From positions 11,003,669-11,067,668 of the forward strand of contig NW_004624795.1 of NCBI RefSeq assembly GCF_000247695.1: 64,000 bases of DNA. The letters run 5' to 3'. The position numbers and the translations under genes are program-made. Positions 1 through 9,873 of the stretch are shown here, one piece after another. The first letter of the stretch is position 1, and the number at the start of each line of letters is the position of its first letter. The notes beneath the pieces are model-generated. The model was given only the letters and a program-made list of their open reading frames with translations. It was not told where the DNA came from and searched no databases. The stretch is from Heterocephalus glaber (Eukaryota > Chordata > Mammalia > Rodentia > Bathyergidae).

Positions 1-582
1 TGACTTTTCAAGCTCTCTGCTTGATGTCCTGGGTCTAGTGCTGGGCATTGGAGTACAGAGAGGTGGAATGAATTCTTCCACTAGGGAATTAACAGGATAT
101 TGAGGACGTGGGACATGTGTCCAAATGTTTACAATGATGAGAAAGCATGTGTTCACCACCAGATGGGAGGAAAACTTAATTGAGAAGCTAGTAGCAAACT
201 GCTAATTACCCCACAGGATCTTCTGTCTGCTAACTCCAAAGTAACTGAGTTTTAGCAGAGTGCATAGTGTTCTAGCCCCACCTCCCCCAGTGTTGTGACG
301 TAGAGTCATGAGACTAGGTTCTGGCCCGCGTTGTGTAAGTAATATGTGTCACTTCCAGCTCAGGATACTAAAAGGAGAGAGTGTGACCTCATTTGGTCCT
401 TGTCCCTTCCACTGTGTCTGGGAAATGAGAACTGGAGTAAACACCTTGGATTCAAAAATGAAAACTAAGACTGAGGATTGTAAAGAGTTCTCCCTCCCTT
501 GGTCTGTTTTCAGCCACCCACTTTGGTGACTGTTGAAGACAGGAACAGTCTTCCTTCTTATTGCAGCCATAGCATTTGCTTG
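1..582. other. unassigned non-coding sequence
   Basis: I recognise no repeat family or exon here. The two overlapping open frames of about 73 codons near 308-570 are on opposite strands and have no recognisable motif, so I treat them as chance. Confidence 0.4.
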
Positions 583-768
583 TTTTTGTGGTATGGGGGG
601 TTGAACCCAGGATCATTGCACTGAGCTACATCTGCAGTCCTTTTTTATTTTTTTGAGACAGGGTCTTGTTAAGTCACTAAATTGCCCAGGCTGTGCTTGA
701 ACTTGCGATCCTCTGGCCCCAGTCTCTCAGGTTACTGGGATTACTGGTGTGTGCCGCCACTCCCAGCA
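583..768 (-). mobile_element. B1-dID composite SINE
   Basis: On the plus strand a short T-run leads into a reversed ID-like piece (583-640: a GGTATGGGGGGTTGAACCCA start, then CTGAGCTACATCTGCAG). It runs directly into a second T-run and a reversed B1 (TTTTGAGACAGGGTCTTG, then CTGGGATTACTGGTGTGTGCC). Read on the minus strand the order is B1 then ID, as in the composite B1-dID family known from squirrels, dormice and relatives. The copy is diverged and the ID half is short. Non-coding. Confidence 0.75.
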
Positions 769-1233
769 GCATTAACAAAAATAGCAGCTTGGCCTATAGC
801 AAACTAATAAATGGCTCAAAGGACTTTCAAGTCAATAACCAGCTCAAATGCCTCCTCATCCGTAGACCTCTGGTCTCCTGGCCTATGGCTGCCACGTCAC
901 CAGTAGTCAACCCTCTCTGATTTGTTCCATTTAATAAGTGGTTAATTAATATTATCAACTATTAGTTATTATCCCTCCTCAATTGTACATAACTCTTGGT
1001 CTCCCATTGTCCTACCTCTGTGCTCGGGCTATTCCTTTGGCTTGTGAAGGAAAGCTTCCCCAAGTTTTATCAAATTTCTGTCCAAATTCAAGGCTCTCTC
1101 TAAATCAATTCTCTCCAAGGTATTCATTGATTTACAAAAAGCCAAATGTATGATAGTGCTGAAGAAATGAAACTCAGCACCTTTAGATCGGAAGAGTTCC
1201 CACTTCTATAGGTGGTCTTTGATTAACTGGCTC
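769..1233. other. AT-rich non-coding sequence, possible L2 relic
   Basis: Nothing coding is seen. The pyrimidine-rich stretch near 960-1140 resembles the plus-strand 3' part of L2 (short CCTCTGTGCTC and TTCCCCAAG-like blocks), but it is too diverged to be sure. Confidence 0.3.
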
Positions 1234-1756
1234 AGTTTCTCCATGTCCTCCAGAAAAACAGAAGCAACAAGGAGGCCGAGAAGTCTCAAGCTCTGGAGTC
1301 TACAAGCTGGAGTCCACAGTGCAGTTCTAGTCCCCAGATTGCCCAGGATGGAGACTGAGGAGGAGGCAACATTTCATTATCTCAGAGTTTGAAAGCCAGA
1401 GAAAGCCAGTGTCTCAGCTCAAAGCAGCCAGACAGGGGGAGTTCCCTCTTGTTCTCTAGAGCTCAGCCTTGTTTTTTTTTTTGTTTGTGGTACCAGGAAT
1501 CAAACTCAGGACCTTGCACTTGCCAGGCAGGCATGGGGCCACTGAGCTACATCCCCAGCCTGTCAGCCATTTTGTTCTATCCAGGACTTCAACTGATTGG
1601 ATGAGGGTCTCTCACAGGGAGGGCAATCTACTCCATCTTCCAGTTCAAATGTTCATCTTATTCCCAAGCACTCTCACAAACACACCCAGAATACTTGTCC
1701 AAATGCCTGGGCACCCCATGGTTGAGTTAAGTTGACACATAAAACTATCCATTACA
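1234..1756 (-). mobile_element. MLT2-type ERVL LTR
   Basis: Minus-strand LTR remnant. On the plus strand it starts near TCCTCCAGAAAAACAGAAGC, the usual reversed LTR end. It contains the block TTGTTCTATCCAGG...TGATTGGATGAGG, and it ends in GAGTTAAGTTGACACATAAA then ATTACA. These are hallmarks of MLT2 LTRs. An ID SINE (1472-1560) interrupts it between CAGCC and TTTTGTTCTAT. A related copy lies at 57720-58195 in the same orientation. No internal retroviral genes are present. Confidence 0.7.
1472..1560 (-). mobile_element. ID SINE inside MLT2
   Basis: A T-run, then GGTACCAGGAATCAAACTCA, GGACCTTGCACTTGCCAGGC and GAGCTACATCCCCAGCC. This is a reversed tRNA-Ala-derived ID element with its A-tail on the minus strand. 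It lies inside the older MLT2 LTR, so it is the younger insertion. The flanks share an imperfect CAGCCTTG/CAGCCATTTTG target repeat. Confidence 0.9.
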
Positions 1757-1799
1757 GTTGCTAAGAATCTAATGTTCTCACCTAAGAAAAGATTTACCA

Positions 1800-2010
1800 C
1801 GATGAAGGTTGTACTGTATGTTAGGCACTAGACTGGATACTTTATTTATAGTTTGGTCTTTGTTGAGATAGGAAATACTGTCTCCAACTTACTTATCAGA
1901 AATAAAATATATGGCTCAGAGAGGTTAAATAACATGCCTGAAGTTAATCAGCCTGTTTAGGAACAGACTGGTAACTCAAAGATTCTGAAGTCTTCCTTTC
2001 CTATTGCTCC
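1800..2010 (-). mobile_element. MIR SINE
   Basis: Reversed MIR order is visible: TTAGGCACTAG...ACTTTATTTATAG, then GGCTCAGAGAGGTTAAATAA, then a CTGAAGTTAATCAGCCTG block and an AACAGACTGG tail. The order and spacing match MIR, although the sequence is highly diverged. Confidence 0.65.
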
Positions 2011-2309
2011 TCTCCGGGTCTTGATGCCACTTTTTGATATTGAGTTATCAACACAGTATGACTTTCCTGCTGCACTCCTCTGTATGGAAAGCACCTTCTC
2101 TACCCTCCCTAAGCTTATTTTGAAATTTTATCTAAATTCAGGAACTTTCCCAAGATAAACTGGCCTGCAGCTCACATGGATATACCTCCAAAACTCATTC
2201 CAAATCTAGCCACTTCTTTCTCTGTTGCTCCCATAGTAGTCTACAGTCTCTTTGTTGCCCTCTGGATGATGACTTGAAAAGGCTTTGAATGGATCTGCAT
2301 TGTTGCCCT

Positions 2310-2730
2310 TCCCTGCAATTATTCTTCCATGTACTAGTGAGACTGAAGTTTTCTAAAAATAAAATCAGGCGATATCACTACCTCTCTTAAAACCCCCATA
2401 ACTTCTGGTAACATGTAGAATAAACTACGGATTTTCTACCTTGAGCGGTAAAGCCCTCCATGTTGTGGCTGTTCCTCTTTGCCTCCATCCTACATTTCAA
2501 ACCCGTGGTTCTTCCTTCTGTTCTGGCCGAGAGCCAAGCTTGGCCTTGCAACAGTCACTGTGCCAGATGTTCTGCCTGCCTGGAATGTCCTGCACCCTGG
2601 TTCACTTGAGCTTGAAATCATCAAATCAAGCACAACATTGTTGAAATGTCACCTCCTCTGAGGGGCCTTGCACCGGAAATAATCAGGGACTAGGTAAAGA
2701 GTCATTCTTTATTTCATTACCCCACCTGCA
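2310..2730 (+). mobile_element. L2 LINE 3' portion
   Basis: The plus-strand L2 3' region is recognisable in order: TTTCTAAAAATAAAATCAGG, ACTACCTCTCTTAAAACCCC, a GTAAAGCCCTCCATG block, TGTTCTGCCTGCCTGGAATG and AAATGTCACCTCCTCTGAGG. This is a decayed reverse-transcriptase 3' end plus UTR, with no surviving frame. The short open frames over 2441-2661 are shadows of it. Confidence 0.75.
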
Positions 2731-2759
2731 TAATATATACAGCTTATATTAAATGCTAT

Positions 2760-4610
2760 TTGTTGTTCGTTCATTTACACAGGCTCCAAGAGGGTGCAGA
2801 ACTGGGTCTTATTTTCACTTACCTTTATACAACATAGAACACAAAACATATTCAAAACTGCCTGCTGAAGAAATGAATGACCCAACGATGGTGGCAACCC
2901 CAGGGCCTCATGGTTTCAATATGACCGGTATTCCAAAAGTTAGGTTAAAAACAAAAGTACTCTTAGTCTTGTGTTCCACTTAATTTTTCCAAAGAATGGA
3001 CACTGAGACCAAATGAGTTTTTAGAATTGTTAACATTATAGTTTTCAGATTTTTAAGAAGTTACTATTCCGATTCAACATCTTTAGAAGACTTAAACTGA
3101 ATATCTAAAAAAACCCAAAAAATTCTGCCCAGCAGAATGGAATTATTGATTTAATTGGAGAAGGGGAGAGAGGCAGGAGGCAAAACAGGGGCAGAAAACC
3201 TGTATTCCCAGGGGGCACCTACAGGGGTGGGGTGGGGATGGGAGCCGGAGAACAGCATGGGGACAGAATGGGGGTGTTGAGCTAGGAGAAGGACAGCACA
3301 CCCAATCCATTTTCTCTGAGCTGTTTTACCCAATTCATTTCATAAAACAAGAAAAACATCAACGGAAACCAAGCAGGATAAAAATGGTAACCATAGCTCC
3401 ATGCAAGCCATATAGTAACTTTTGTTTTACGTCAAACAGCTTGTGAGAGGTTGGATCTGGTTTTAAGTGGTCATGGATTCTGCTTACCAATGAATGTGGT
3501 GTTTCATTTTCCAAGGGAGAGGAATATAATATTATTCTTCATTAGGAACCAATATTTCAGGCCTGGTATTGAATAATTATGGGACTGCTGAAAGCTTCCA
3601 AATAGGAGTTCGCCCTCCACTCCGCAGCTTGGCTCAGGTTCCCATTCCAGCTACTTTAAGTGCTTGTAAACAGCATTAGTTTTCCATTACAAGCTAGGAA
3701 ATGTGACTGCACTACGGCAGCCGGCGGCACCAGGTCCCTGGAGAGCGCCTGCTAGGGAGGCCGTTTCCTCACATCTCATTTTTGTCTGTAACTCAATGGT
3801 GAGGTTGAGTAATCGCTGAAGCTCCATGTCTTCCCATCCTATTCTGCCCCACTAACTTATAAAACAGCCTGTGACCTGCCTGAGGACTAGTGGATCAACC
3901 AGATGTTTCCTGAGCAAAGACAGCATCCATTTCCCCTTGGACATCATCTTGTGAGAGGGGAGGGCTGGCAGGGCTCTCCCCCAGCTGACATCATTGGGCG
4001 AGGTGGCCTGGGGGAGAATTTCAAAGCAGAGAAGCTTGGCCAGGGAAGAGCTCAGCTGGCAGCTGCGTGCTAGGATTAACTGACCCAGATAACCAGGGAG
4101 AAGGAATCAGCAATTTGAGTGTGTTTGTTCTCCAGCAGGAAGTCGCCTGCCTCTCTCCCACCTCCTGAATACTATAGGCTAAGGGAGCCTTTCTCGTGTG
4201 GTACCACATGCACAGCCAGGATCGTGATCAATTGCTGCCCATCCTGACTCCTTACATTTTCTAACCTTTGCTTGAAGTGAAATAGGTTTAATTCCTTGCA
4301 ATTAATAACAGTATTAATGAATCCTCCTTCCTTAAACAAATTCTAAAGAATCTATGATTTTCAGTCATCTATTTATAGATCATTAGCTTGTTAGAGGTGG
4401 TGTGTGAAGATCTAGTTACATAAAATATTTTTTTAAATCTAGAAAACAACTGATAGGGAATGGGTACTAAAAATAAAGCATAAATAAGCAAATAGAATGT
4501 GTGCACCATCATTATGATTTCATAAAAGAAAGGTGAATTTAACCTCTTCTGCCTCCAACCATTCAGGGGCTTTTTTTTAATGCTCTTCATCTAAACTACT
4601 GAGACCTAAA
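2760..4610. other. unassigned, largely single-copy-looking sequence
   Basis: No SINE, LTR or LINE signature stands out in this 1.85 kb. Around 3540-3800 the sequence is mixed in composition and includes rare CpG-containing stretches (CGGCAGCCGGCGGCACC near 3715-3731). That could mark a short conserved non-coding element, which a single sequence cannot show. The small open frames here have no recognisable domains. Confidence 0.35.
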
Positions 4611-4614
4611 AAGT

Positions 4615-4710
4615 TCTATAGGACCTAGGATCTGGCCCCAGCCTACTCTTCAAGCCACACCCCCTCCTTTACTTATTCCTTTCCAGATTTCCCTCTATTC
4701 CTCAAATCCA
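4615..4710 (+). mobile_element. L2 fragment
   Basis: A short block (GGACCTAGGATCTGGCCCCAG, then TACTCTTCAAGCCACACCCC) resembles the segment of plus-strand L2 upstream of its 3' end. It is short and diverged. Confidence 0.4.
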
Positions 4711-5407
4711 TCATGGCCTTTGATTATTTTGCTATTCCCATCTTCCCCAGATCTCTATGAGGCACAGTGTTTAGGGGAGGCAGTCCTCTGGCATGAATCC
4801 CAGGGCTCCCTGTCACCTGGTGTGGGGACCACCGCATTGATTATGCCCAAAGCAGGCTGTGAGCACTGCAGGCTGTCAAGAGTTAACCCCACAATTGCCT
4901 TGTTTATACAAGTGAGTCCTATCAAAGCCTATGTGCTGAGGTCAGAGTGACTCTTATTCAAATTCCATTCCTAGAATTAAAAACTTCTTTACTAAAAAGA
5001 CGAGGCTATTTGCTAATCACAACCTGTATTTTCTCTGTTCTGTTTTGTCTCTTCCTTTACAAGCCTTGCCTGCATCAACAACATATCCCTAGCATCTACA
5101 CATCTCCCTAGCTACATCCCTAGCTCCTTTGCTCTGACTTAACTATGATGTCACAATAAGCTTTGGCTGGCCAGGGCCTTTGCTTGCTCAAGCCTCTGAC
5201 TGCACAAATGCTGAACATCCTGGTTCTCCATATCTGTCACTTTAACTCTCTCTGTGTGTCTTTCTTTTCGCCTAGTGCCGTAGCACTGAACAGGATACCA
5301 GAACCCATTGCAGGGGCCTCCAGTAACCTGGTAGGAATTTCCTAGTGTGACACTGTCCTCTGTGGGCAGGTTCTAGCAAGGTGCTTCTCAAGAATAGAAG
5401 AGGGCAA
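4711..5407. other. unassigned non-coding sequence
   Basis: I recognise no repeat or exon. A small imperfect tandem word (CCCTAGCTACATCCCTAGC, near 5105) is present. Confidence 0.35.
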
Positions 5408-5500
5408 GGGCTGGGGATTTAGTTCAGTGGTTTCGCCGCCTGCTGTGCAAGTGCAAGGACCCGAGTTCGATCCCTGGCACCAAAAGAAAAAAAGAAAGAA
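5408..5500 (+). mobile_element. ID SINE, plus strand
   Basis: GGGCTGGGGATTTAGTTCAG (box A region), then CCGCCTGCTGTGCAAGTGCA, then the box B region GAGTTCGATCCCTGGCACC, then an A-rich tail with G interruptions. This is one of the best-preserved IDs in the window and one of only two on the plus strand. The antisense frame that crosses it (LALAQQAAKPLN-type residues) is the SINE, not a gene. Confidence 0.92.
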
Positions 5501-6224
5501 ATTAGCCATAAAAACTCTAAGGCCCTTACCCCATACTTTGAGAAAGAGCCTTTCTGAGATTGGTGTCCTGACAGTAAAATATAATGGTGTGAGGAGAAGG
5601 AGGGAAGTGAGTCCCTGGGGTCCAGGAAGGATCTGAAGCAAGAATTGAAGTTCATGGGTAGAGCAAAGAGAGAGACTTCCACGAAGAGGAGGGATATAAC
5701 AAGCAGCACTCTCTCCCAGAACCTGGACTCATGGCATGGGAAGGTCTGGTTGAACCTGCAAATGCATGGTGACTACTAGCGACCCCAGAGGCCTCCATGG
5801 AGAAACGCACCAGTGGAACAGAGCAGTGGACACAGTGGACTGCAGCAGCTGGTGAGTTTTCCGGTTTCAGACCTCACCCAGGCGTTGGGTGATTGGCTGG
5901 TAGCCATCTTGGAGAGGGGTCAACTGAATTCAGAACTCAGAAGTATCACAGTGACTTTATGTTACTAAATTAAATGAACATAATTTAGTCTTTAGCTGAC
6001 CTGGTTTCCAGCGAGCATTCAACAATATTTATATTGCATCCTTCTTAGGACATAGTGTTTACCTGATTTTTCTCCTATTTTTAGTAATTTCTCTACCTCC
6101 TCTTTCAGGCTTGTCTCCTACTTGCCAATAAATGTTATAAATGCCTCAGAAAAAAAAAAGAATAGAACAGGGCAAAACTGATGTGCACATCTAAGATCAA
6201 CCTGTGAGACCGTGACTCCCAGGT
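5501..6224. other. unassigned non-coding sequence
   Basis: No family is identified. It ends in a short A-run near 6150-6160 that could be the tail of an unrecognised retroposon. Confidence 0.35.
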
Positions 6225-6775
6225 TTGCTCATTAATCTCTGGCTTTTCTTACTTGTTCTCATGAAGCAAGATGCCATTTGTGGGCCACTCTGTGGAGAGG
6301 ACAGCATGACAAGGTACTGGCCTGGGAGTAAGTGAACCCTGCAGCCACCTTCTGAGTGAGATTGGCAGCAGAGCCTTCTCGCAGAGCATGCAATGACCAC
6401 AGCCTTTGTGGACAATGGCTGCCTTGTGAGAACTCCTGAGCCAGAGGACCCAGCTAAGCCATGGGCAGGCTCCAGACACAGTGAAACTGTGAGATAATAA
6501 ATGTTGTTAATAAATGGTAGTGCTGATGCATATCTGTAATCCCAGCACTCTAGGAGGCTGAGGCAGGATTGCAAATTTGAGCCCAGCCTGGGTAAGTTGG
6601 CAATTTAGAGAGATACTGTGTCAAAATAAAAAATATTTTAAAAGGTTGGAGATGTAGCTCAGTGCAAAGGCCTAAGGTTCAATCCCCAGTACTGTAATAA
6701 ACAAACAAACAAATATAATTTTTTAAATTAAGAAATCCTGAGATAATTTGTTAGGTAGCAATTGATCACTAACAT
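6225..6775 (+). mobile_element. MLT1-like LTR split by a SINE
   Basis: The 3' half of a MaLR-type LTR is visible: CTCCTGAGCCAGAGGACCCA...GTGAAACTGTGAGATAATAA...ATGTTGTT. It stops at a B1-dID element (6515-6715) and resumes with ATAATTTGTTAGGTAGCAAT...CACTAAC, the usual LTR end (TTTGTTA.GCAAT..CTAAC). The LTR therefore predates the SINE. The 5' edge is uncertain. Confidence 0.6.
6515..6715 (+). mobile_element. B1-dID composite SINE, plus strand
   Basis: A plus-strand B1 comes first (ATCTGTAATCCCAGCACTCT, GGCTGAGGCAGGATTGCAAA, GAGCCCAGCCTGGGTAA), ending in an A-rich joint near 6625-6642. An ID follows (GGTTGGAGATGTAGCTCAGT, AAGGTTCAATCCCCAGTACTG) with an (AAAC)n-like tail. B1 before ID on the same strand is the defining layout of B1-dID. 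It disrupts the surrounding LTR. Confidence 0.85.
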
Positions 6776-6777
6776 GA

Positions 6778-7010
6778 TGCTCCACTTCATTTAGATCTCT
6801 GCTCAAATACCTCCCTCCCTAAAGGAGTTTCTCACCTCCAGACAAACAAAACAAGAAAGATTGATCACACATTGCTTTCTTCCCCCTTCCCAACTTTATT
6901 TTTCCTCATAGAAATTATTGCTACTCACATTTATATCATATATTTCCCTCTCCTACCAGAATGAAAACTCAATGAACAACATACCTGTCCTTGTACTGGT
7001 GAGCAAGATG
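6778..7010 (+). mobile_element. L2 LINE 3' end
   Basis: The block ATCTCTGCTCAAATACCTCC, then GGAGTTTCTCACCTCCAGAC, then CTACCAGAATGAAAACTC matches the plus-strand L2 3' UTR order (TCAAATGTCACCTCC, CTTCCCTGACC, CACTAGAATGTAAGCTC). Confidence 0.65.
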
Positions 7011-7940
7011 GACATGTGTTTACCTCAAGGATTGACTGACAAATTAGTGTCGGGTGACTATACACCAGGTCCAGTGTTTACAGGTTATTTGGCTCCAGTT
7101 CTCTGGTATCTGGGCTAATTAATTTTAGTTCATCGTCTCAGCTGATTTTGTTTTGTGCCTCTGTGTGTACGTGTTTAAGTTGTTGTTATGCCGTTCTGAT
7201 TGGATGATGCACCTTTCTACACCTTTAACTGAGCCTTTGATTAAAATACTGTATAGGTTAGAGTCAAGGGCAGAGCTATTGATGTCTATTGTTGAATAAA
7301 TATAATTATTTGGAAAGTTTTTGCTTTACGCTCTGCTAAAATCCGTCTTCTTCCTTCTACTAGCTTTAGCTTTTTTCTCAGAAATAATGTAGAAGAATAT
7401 GTCCATTTCTTCATTTAAGACCTTTCATCGTTGCTCTATTAACTATTTCTTAGCATTTAATTACCGTGTGTTGAATTGATTGTCTCTTTTCTATGTTATA
7501 AACTTTTCTCAGCTCTTCAGTGTTTCTTTCTTTTGTCCCAGCTTTGGAAGTTAAGACTGCAGGTTTAACTTTCTGTTCCAGAGCAGGTGTCTGGGTTTCA
7601 CTCCCCACCTGGGTTCCAGGGCAGGTGGGCCTCCTGGGTTTTCTCCTGGGTGGCCTCCTGCTTCACCAGCACCTGAACATTGCCCTAGCTCTCTGCCTCA
7701 GGCCCACATCCCTGGATCTCAAGCCAGAGTCTCCTCTCCTGCCAGGTGCGTGTGCAGTAGCCCATGCACGCATGCGCAGCAGAAGTGGTAGAAGGGGTCG
7801 GTCAGCTTGGCTCTGCCCTGCCTCTGAGGTACCAGCAGCAGACTATCCCTCAGCACCGATCATCTGTGCTGCTCCTGTCCTTTACAGCTAGGCTGGTCCA
7901 CAAGCATCCCAACCTACAGCTTCCTCCACAATTTTATGGT
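7011..7940. other. unassigned sequence with a GC-richer block
   Basis: There is no recognised repeat. The 7560-7870 stretch is richer in G+C than its surroundings and holds open frames of 123 and 136 codons in two overlapping plus-strand frames. They share no recognisable motif, and the second one runs into the B1-dID that follows, so neither is called as a gene. Confidence 0.35.
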
Positions 7941-8122
7941 TTTGTTTTGTTTTTCCAGTACTGGAGATTGAAACCTGGGCATTTCACGCTGAGGTACATT
8001 CCCAGCCCTTCTTTTTCATTTTGGGACAGGGTCTCACTAAGTTGTAAGTTGCCCTCAAACTTGTGGTCCTCTGGTTCAGCCTTCCAGTGTGCTGGGATTA
8101 TAGATTTGCACCACCATGCCCT
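7941..8122 (-). mobile_element. B1-dID composite SINE
   Basis: The reversed ID half (CCAGTACTGGAGATTGAAAC, GCTGAGGTACATTCCCAGCC) is followed by the reversed B1 half (TTTGGGACAGGGTCTCACTA, GTGCTGGGATTATAGATTTG, CACCACCATGCCC). This is the same architecture as 583-768. The composite occurs three times with the same internal order, which makes independent side-by-side insertion unlikely. Confidence 0.8.
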
Positions 8123-8710
8123 CTCCGTTCCTGTTTGTTTCTGGACTCAAAGGGTAACAACTCGTATGTTCTAGTCCTTATGTTTTTATTCTTGTGCATG
8201 TGTGTATGCATGTATTTATAGTCATACTTCATATTTTTAAAACATGTAAATATGAATATATATTTATATCTTACACATATATCTAGGTATACAACTAGGT
8301 CAGCTTATCCACCACCTGGAAACAATTCTATTTCCTTTTCTGTTAGCCCTTCACATACCTGGAAGATAATTTTCACACTCTTCCGCCTCGGCACAAACAT
8401 CTGCAGTTCTGATAATGATTGTGCTAGTATAATTTTCTGGCCTCTTGAAACTCTCCCCTCATTTCTCTAGACACAAAGTCTGTTACCTGGTCTGGCACCT
8501 AACATGGCCAGGAATACTCACAGTACAACAGGATTAGCACTTCTTGCGTCTATTTTTTTCTGTTAATGTTAAGACTTGCTTATCTTTCTAAAAATAACCA
8601 ATTTCTTTTCCACTACTTTTCTAAATTTTAAATGTATCATCTCTGTTAAGCAACAGCTCTTGCCTTCTCTACTTGTATAACTGATCATTAACAAAAATGA
8701 AGGACTTTCA
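8123..8710. other. AT-rich non-coding sequence
   Basis: Low-complexity A/T and TATA/CATA words occur near 8200-8290. There is no recognised repeat or exon. Confidence 0.35.
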
Positions 8711-8812
8711 GGTCCGGGATGTAGCTCAGTGCCACTGTGCTTGCCTGGCAAGCACAAGATCCTGGGTTTGATTTTTTTTTGTGGTACTGGGGTACCACAA
8801 AAAAAAAAAAAA
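8711..8812 (+). mobile_element. rearranged ID SINE with hairpin tail
   Basis: A plus-strand ID starts GGTCCGGGATGTAGCTCAGT and reaches the box B region (GATCCTGGGTTTGA). It then switches to a reversed ID end (nine T, GTGGTAC) and returns through GTACCAC into an A-tail. Positions 8772-8787 pair perfectly with 8792-8807, forming a 16-bp stem with a 4-nt loop. Confidence 0.8.
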
Positions 8813-8864
8813 GAAGAACTTTACCCCAAACCTTAGTGAGTTTTGTTATGTTAGTGTTAACCTC

Positions 8865-8975
8865 TCCACCCAGTTTTGTTTTTTTTTGGTATGGGGGATT
8901 GAACTCAGGACCTTGTGCTTGCGAGGCAGGTGGCAGAACCACTGAGCTAAATCCCCAGCACTTCCACCCAGTTTT
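8865..8975 (-). mobile_element. ID SINE with 13-bp target duplication
   Basis: The element body is 8878-8962 (T-run, GGTATGGGGGATTGAACTCA, GACCTTGTGCTTGCGAGGCA, GAGCTAAATCCCCAGC). The 13-bp direct repeat TCCACCCAGTTTT occurs at 8865-8877 and 8963-8975, exactly flanking it. The downstream repeat copy also serves as the upstream flank of the next ID. Confidence 0.9.
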
Positions 8976-9067
8976 CCAGTTTTTTTTGTTTTTTGGTACC
9001 AGGGATCGAACTCAGAACCTTGCGCTTGCAAGGCAGGCACCAGAACTACTGAGCTAAATCCCCAGCC
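8976..9067 (-). mobile_element. second ID SINE at the same repeated target
   Basis: A reversed ID (GGTACCAGGGATCGAACTCA, CCTTGCGCTTGCAAGGCAGG, GAGCTAAATCCCCAGCC). Its 5' flank on the plus strand is TCCACCCAGTTTT (8963-8975). Its 3' flank is TCACTCAGTTTT (9071-9082), an imperfect third copy of the same word. Its sequence is closer to the consensus than that of its neighbour. Confidence 0.9.
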
Positions 9068-9082
9068 CATTCACTCAGTTTT

Positions 9083-9444
9083 ATACCTTTTGTCTAGGTG
9101 TGGAAAAGACTAGCCTCAGTTTATTGTGGTCTTTGCCAACCTGACAACCTTCTGTTCCCTGCGAGTTGCGAGTTCTTCTACCTATAGAACACTTTCTCAT
9201 CTAGTGTTCATTTACCAGAGAATATATTACATTATATTCTTCAGCTGAACCTGTTTTACACACTCAGATTATATTATCCACTTATTTAACAAAGATTTTT
9301 CAAGGCCAACTATGTGTTAGTAACCAAGCCTAGCATTGGTTTTATAGAGATAAATAAGCATCATTGTTGACTGTATGGATTTATCCTCTAGTATTTATAT
9401 TTTTATAATAATTTATAGGCTTATAATGAGCAGTGATTGTACAA
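9083..9444 (-). mobile_element. possible L2 relic, AT-rich
   Basis: TTATTTAACAAAGATTTTTC, then CAACTATGTGTTAGTAACCAAGCCTAGCATTGG, then ATAGAGATAAATAAGCAT resembles the reversed L2 3' end (CAACAAATATTTATTGAG, CTATGTGCCAGGCAC, GATACA..GATGAATAAG). The remaining bases are unassigned. Confidence 0.45.
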
Positions 9445-9463
9445 TCAGAATTATATATTTTTT

Positions 9464-9831
9464 ATATAGTTGGGCACATTAGCGTTTGGTGCATATGTAT
9501 TTATGATTGTCATCTCTTCCTCTTGGATTGCTCCCTTTACAAGGATGTAGTATTCTTCTTTGTCTCTCTTAATCAGTGTTGGTTTGAAATCCACTTGATC
9601 TGCAAAGAGGATACCTACTCCTGCCTTTCTTCGGGTTCCTGTCACATGGAGTATTGTTTTCCACCCTTTAACTTTCAGTCTATGAGTTTCTTTTTGAATT
9701 AAGTGTGTTTCTTGTATGCAGTATATTGTTGGATCTTGCTTCTTGACCCATTCTGTGAGTCTGTTTCTTTTGGTTGGTGAATTGAGATCATTAACATTGA
9801 TGGTTATAACTAATACATATTGACTTATCAT
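9464..9831 (-). pseudogene. L1 ORF2 start, endonuclease domain, truncated
   Basis: About 120 uninterrupted codons of the N-terminal apurinic-type endonuclease domain of L1 ORF2p. Visible family residues are the NDLNSPTKR segment with its conserved Asn, the IQETHL segment carrying the metal-binding Glu, and the INTYAPN segment. The frame stops where the element meets the target duplication (final codons Y-I-K-N-I, then stop). It therefore lacks the GDFN segment, the rest of the endonuclease, the reverse transcriptase and the Cys-rich region. A full ORF2p is about 1,250-1,300 residues. The product could not nick or copy DNA. Confidence 0.9.
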
Positions 9832-9873
9832 TGTCCTGACTTTTTCTTTTTGTTGAATTCTCCCCCTTTACAT

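Noticed and set aside
7520..8174. Overlapping plus-strand frames of 123 and 136 codons
   Set aside because: Two different frames overlap, neither has a motif, and the second continues into a B1-dID SINE.
8688..9070. Recurring short proteins of the type 'SSVVLVPALQAQGSEFDP' or 'NSGPCACEAGGRTTELNPQ'
   Set aside because: These are translations of ID SINEs and recur at every ID in the window. They are not a protein family.
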